This document shows, one piece after another, positions 5,349 to 6,901 of a stretch of 6,901 nt of DNA. Each line of letters starts with the position of its first letter. Position 1 is the first letter of the stretch. The notes under the pieces are model-generated. The model was not told the origin of the DNA. It worked only from the letters and a program-made list of their open reading frames with translations, and searched no databases. The position numbers and the translations under genes were made by a program. The DNA lies in contig DAOTTO010000598.1 of NCBI GenBank assembly GCA_034437895.1, forward strand, positions 1 through 6,901. Reading direction: 5' to 3'. The DNA comes from JANRLJ01 sp034437895. GTDB taxonomy: Bacteria; Chloroflexota; Anaerolineae; Aggregatilineales; Phototrophicaceae.

Positions 5349-6269
5349 CTAAAATTTCTCGAACAACAATTTTTGCGTCGGGTCGCTGATGCCGACGCGC
5401 CGGAAAATCCAGCCGATTTCGTCCAGCGTCTCTGAGTCAATCGGCGGGAAAGGTTGTCGCGGAGTAGGATTCGCAATCACCCCGCGCCGATACAGTAGTT
5501 CCTTACGGATCGTCAGGTTAATCACAGGCTGATTTTCAAACCGAATCAGCGGCAGATAATGGTCGAAGATGCGCTCGGCGCTGGCATGATCGCCTGCCGT
5601 AAATGCTTGATACACCGCCACTAAAATCTCGGTAAACGCGAACCCCGTCATCGTGCCGGAAGCGCCACGCCGTAGTTCTTCCAGCAGGAACATGCCGCCC
5701 AAACCGCCGAAAATCTCAAATTGATCGGTGTGCTGCCGAATCGCGCTGATTTTTTCCATCAGCGGCGGGTCTTCCAGCTTGAGATAGCGTGCATTTGGAA
5801 TCTGCTCGGCAAGCTGTGCCAGCATCGTCGGTGTCATGGTGATGCCATTTACGGGCGGGAAGTCCTGTACGACAATCGCGGTATCCACAACCTCCGCTAC
5901 GCGACTGTAAACCGCGATGATGTCCGCGTCCGTCGGATTGCTCATGCGCGGCGGCGCGATCATGACTCCGGCGGCACCTGCTTCTTTAGCGGATTTGGTC
6001 AGCGCGATGCACGTTTCCATATCTTGATGGCTCGTGCCGACGATGACGGGAATGCGCCCGTTGACGGTTGCGATGACGGTATCGACCACCTGCTGACGCT
6101 CCTTAACGCTGAGTTTAGCCGCCTCGCCCAACACGCCGAGAATCGTGAGTCCATACACGCCCTTATCCAGTTGAAAGTCAACGAGCCGTTGTAGACTCTC
6201 CACATCTAAGGCTTGGGCTGTGTCAAACGGTGTCGCCAAAATATTGAAAATACCCGTAATTTTGTTCAT
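5349..6269 (-). CDS. DapA/NAL-family (dihydrodipicolinate synthase-like) aldolase or dehydratase
   Basis: A (beta/alpha)8 class I aldolase of 306 residues, the normal family length. The N-terminal GIFNILATPFD (6-16), GVLGE (45-49), PVIVGTS (74-80), APPRMS (105-110), YLKLEDPP (162-169) and FGGLGG (187-192) appear in family order. The Schiff-base lysine is Lys164, so pyruvate- or 2-keto-acid-type chemistry is kept. The usual GTTGE is GVLGE, losing both Thr that serve dihydrodipicolinate synthase, and the YNxP tyrosine position reads QDFP (Gln135). The arginine that follows it in E. coli DapA is Val140. Lysine biosynthesis is therefore unlikely. A catabolic aldolase or a 2-keto-3-deoxy acid dehydratase is more plausible. 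The start ATG 6269 overlaps the transporter stop (ATGA) and has AGAGGAA eight bases before it. Substrate unknown. Confidence 0.9.
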   Translation of the reverse strand: MNKITGIFNILATPFDTAQALDVESLQRLVDFQLDKGVYGLTILGVLGEAAKLSVKERQQVVDTVIATVNGRIPVIVGTSHQDMETCIALTKSAKEAGAAGVMIAPPRMSNPTDADIIAVYSRVAEVVDTAIVVQDFPPVNGITMTPTMLAQLAEQIPNARYLKLEDPPLMEKISAIRQHTDQFEIFGGLGGMFLLEELRRGASGTMTGFAFTEILVAVYQAFTAGDHASAERIFDHYLPLIRFENQPVINLTIRKELLYRRGVIANPTPRQPFPPIDSETLDEIGWIFRRVGISDPTQKLLFEKF

Positions 6270-6901
6270 ATCGCTGGTTCCTCTAAAAGCTGCGCGTGGC
6301 GGTTATGGAAAATCAGCACGACGCTGATTCCGGTAATGAATACGCCGACAGCCACCACGCTCATAATAAAGCCAAAGCCATAATTTTTTTGCCAATAGCC
6401 GCTGATGTTGGTTGCCACGAACCAACCTATATTCCACAGCACCATGTTCATGCTGATGGCGACGTTATGCAGCGCGGGCGAAAGATGATCGAGGACGAGG
6501 GGTTGATAAAGCGGCTGCATCACATTGCGGAATGAAATCGCTAAGGTGAAGGCGATCACGCTGATCGGCAGCAGCGGCGCAGCGCCCATGATGGCAAATG
6601 CAATCGCTGCAATCGTCATCGTTGCGCCCAACGCCCAAGCCCGCCCGAAACGGCGCTCCCACCAAGGATTCAGCAGCGGAATGAGCGCCATCCCCAGCCA
6701 GCCAATGCTCAAGATCGTACCGACGAGATCATCCGACGCATCGAAACGGGTGCGGAAAAAGAGATTATAAAACGGGAACGTCAAGCCGCCCGTAAAGCCA
6801 AACGTCAGCATCGGTATAGAAAGGAACGCCAGATACAACCAAGGGATCGCCGTTTTGACGGTGGGATTTTGCGATGTTACTTCCGTTTTAATCGGCTGTC
6901 T
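6266..6901 (-). CDS. MFS transporter, C-terminal half (partial at window edge)
   Basis: The frame is open to the right edge, so the gene continues beyond it. The visible 211 residues begin in a hydrophilic stretch (1-18), which fits the central cytoplasmic loop of a major facilitator, and then give about six helices (near 20-40, 58-79, 88-108, 112-128, 148-168 and 176-199), corresponding to TM7-TM12. WWERRFGR (80-87), between the second and third of these, resembles the loop 8-9 copy of MFS motif A. The tail (200-211) is short and polar. A TTG inside the frame at 6838 is not the start, because coding sequence continues upstream of it. The 4-bp ATGA overlap with the DapA-like gene suggests the permease imports the substrate of that pathway, or exports a product. 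Specificity cannot be read from this half. Confidence 0.85.
   Translation of the reverse strand, partial: RQPIKTEVTSQNPTVKTAIPWLYLAFLSIPMLTFGFTGGLTFPFYNLFFRTRFDASDDLVGTILSIGWLGMALIPLLNPWWERRFGRAWALGATMTIAAIAFAIMGAAPLLPISVIAFTLAISFRNVMQPLYQPLVLDHLSPALHNVAISMNMVLWNIGWFVATNISGYWQKNYGFGFIMSVVAVGVFITGISVVLIFHNRHAQLLEEPAI

Noticed and set aside
5349..6269. Annotation as dapA, lysine biosynthesis
   Set aside because: The Thr-Thr and Tyr residues needed by dihydrodipicolinate synthase are replaced, and there is no lysine-pathway neighbour.
6266..6838. Complete small membrane protein starting at TTG 6838
   Set aside because: The frame stays open to the window edge and the fragment matches TM7-TM12 of an MFS protein, so it is the end of a longer gene.

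Overview
The window looks like a piece of a bacterial chromosome of moderate GC content, probably from an environmental lineage. Small dispersed palindromic repeats of the type CCCCTCTCCAA...TTGGAGAGGGG and a CACCAAG/CTTGGTG inverted repeat, together with uncharacterised membrane proteins and a sugar- or acid-catabolic style operon, suggest a Chloroflexota (Anaerolineae-like) genome. That assignment is an inference from repeat style and gene content, not from a marker gene. There is no rRNA, tRNA, CRISPR array, transposase, phage gene or recognisable defence gene.

Layout. Positions 1-324 hold no gene: a roughly 95-bp repeat element made of two successive hairpins (1-95), then an AT-rich leader with a 10-bp tandem repeat, a 20-bp dyad (278-297) that also fits a CRP/FNR-type half-site pattern, and a possible -10 box very close to the first start codon. 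Two rightward genes follow (325-1131 and 1153-1659), both encoding uncharacterised multi-pass membrane proteins, probably one transcript. The convergent gap 1660-1825 contains an imperfect inverted repeat with 26-nt arms. From there to the right edge everything is on the minus strand. In transcription order it reads: the C-terminal half of an MFS transporter (cut by the window edge), a DapA/NAL-family aldolase or dehydratase, a 183-bp gap with two repeat fragments, an SDR-family protein, a ketopantoate-reductase-family dehydrogenase, and an M32 (Taq-type) metallocarboxypeptidase.

How the genes fit together. The transporter and the DapA-like gene share an ATGA stop/start overlap, as do the ketopantoate-reductase-like gene and the carboxypeptidase. 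The SDR gene lies 11 bp before the ketopantoate-reductase-like gene. A plausible reading is a small uptake-and-catabolism operon: import of an organic acid, a Schiff-base lyase acting on a 2-keto-acid, and redox steps. The carboxypeptidase is coupled at the end.

The most notable point is that three consecutive enzymes of this cluster lack residues that define the textbook reaction of their families. The DapA-like protein keeps the Schiff-base lysine but lacks the GTTGE threonines and the YNxP tyrosine. The SDR lacks the TG of the cofactor loop and the YxxxK pair. The ketopantoate-reductase-like protein has Gly at the usual Asn of the KxxxN motif. The carboxypeptidase has an apparent insertion of about 9 residues between HExxH and the third zinc ligand. 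None of these proves a new system, but together they suggest the pathway substrate is not lysine, fatty-acid or pantothenate metabolism.
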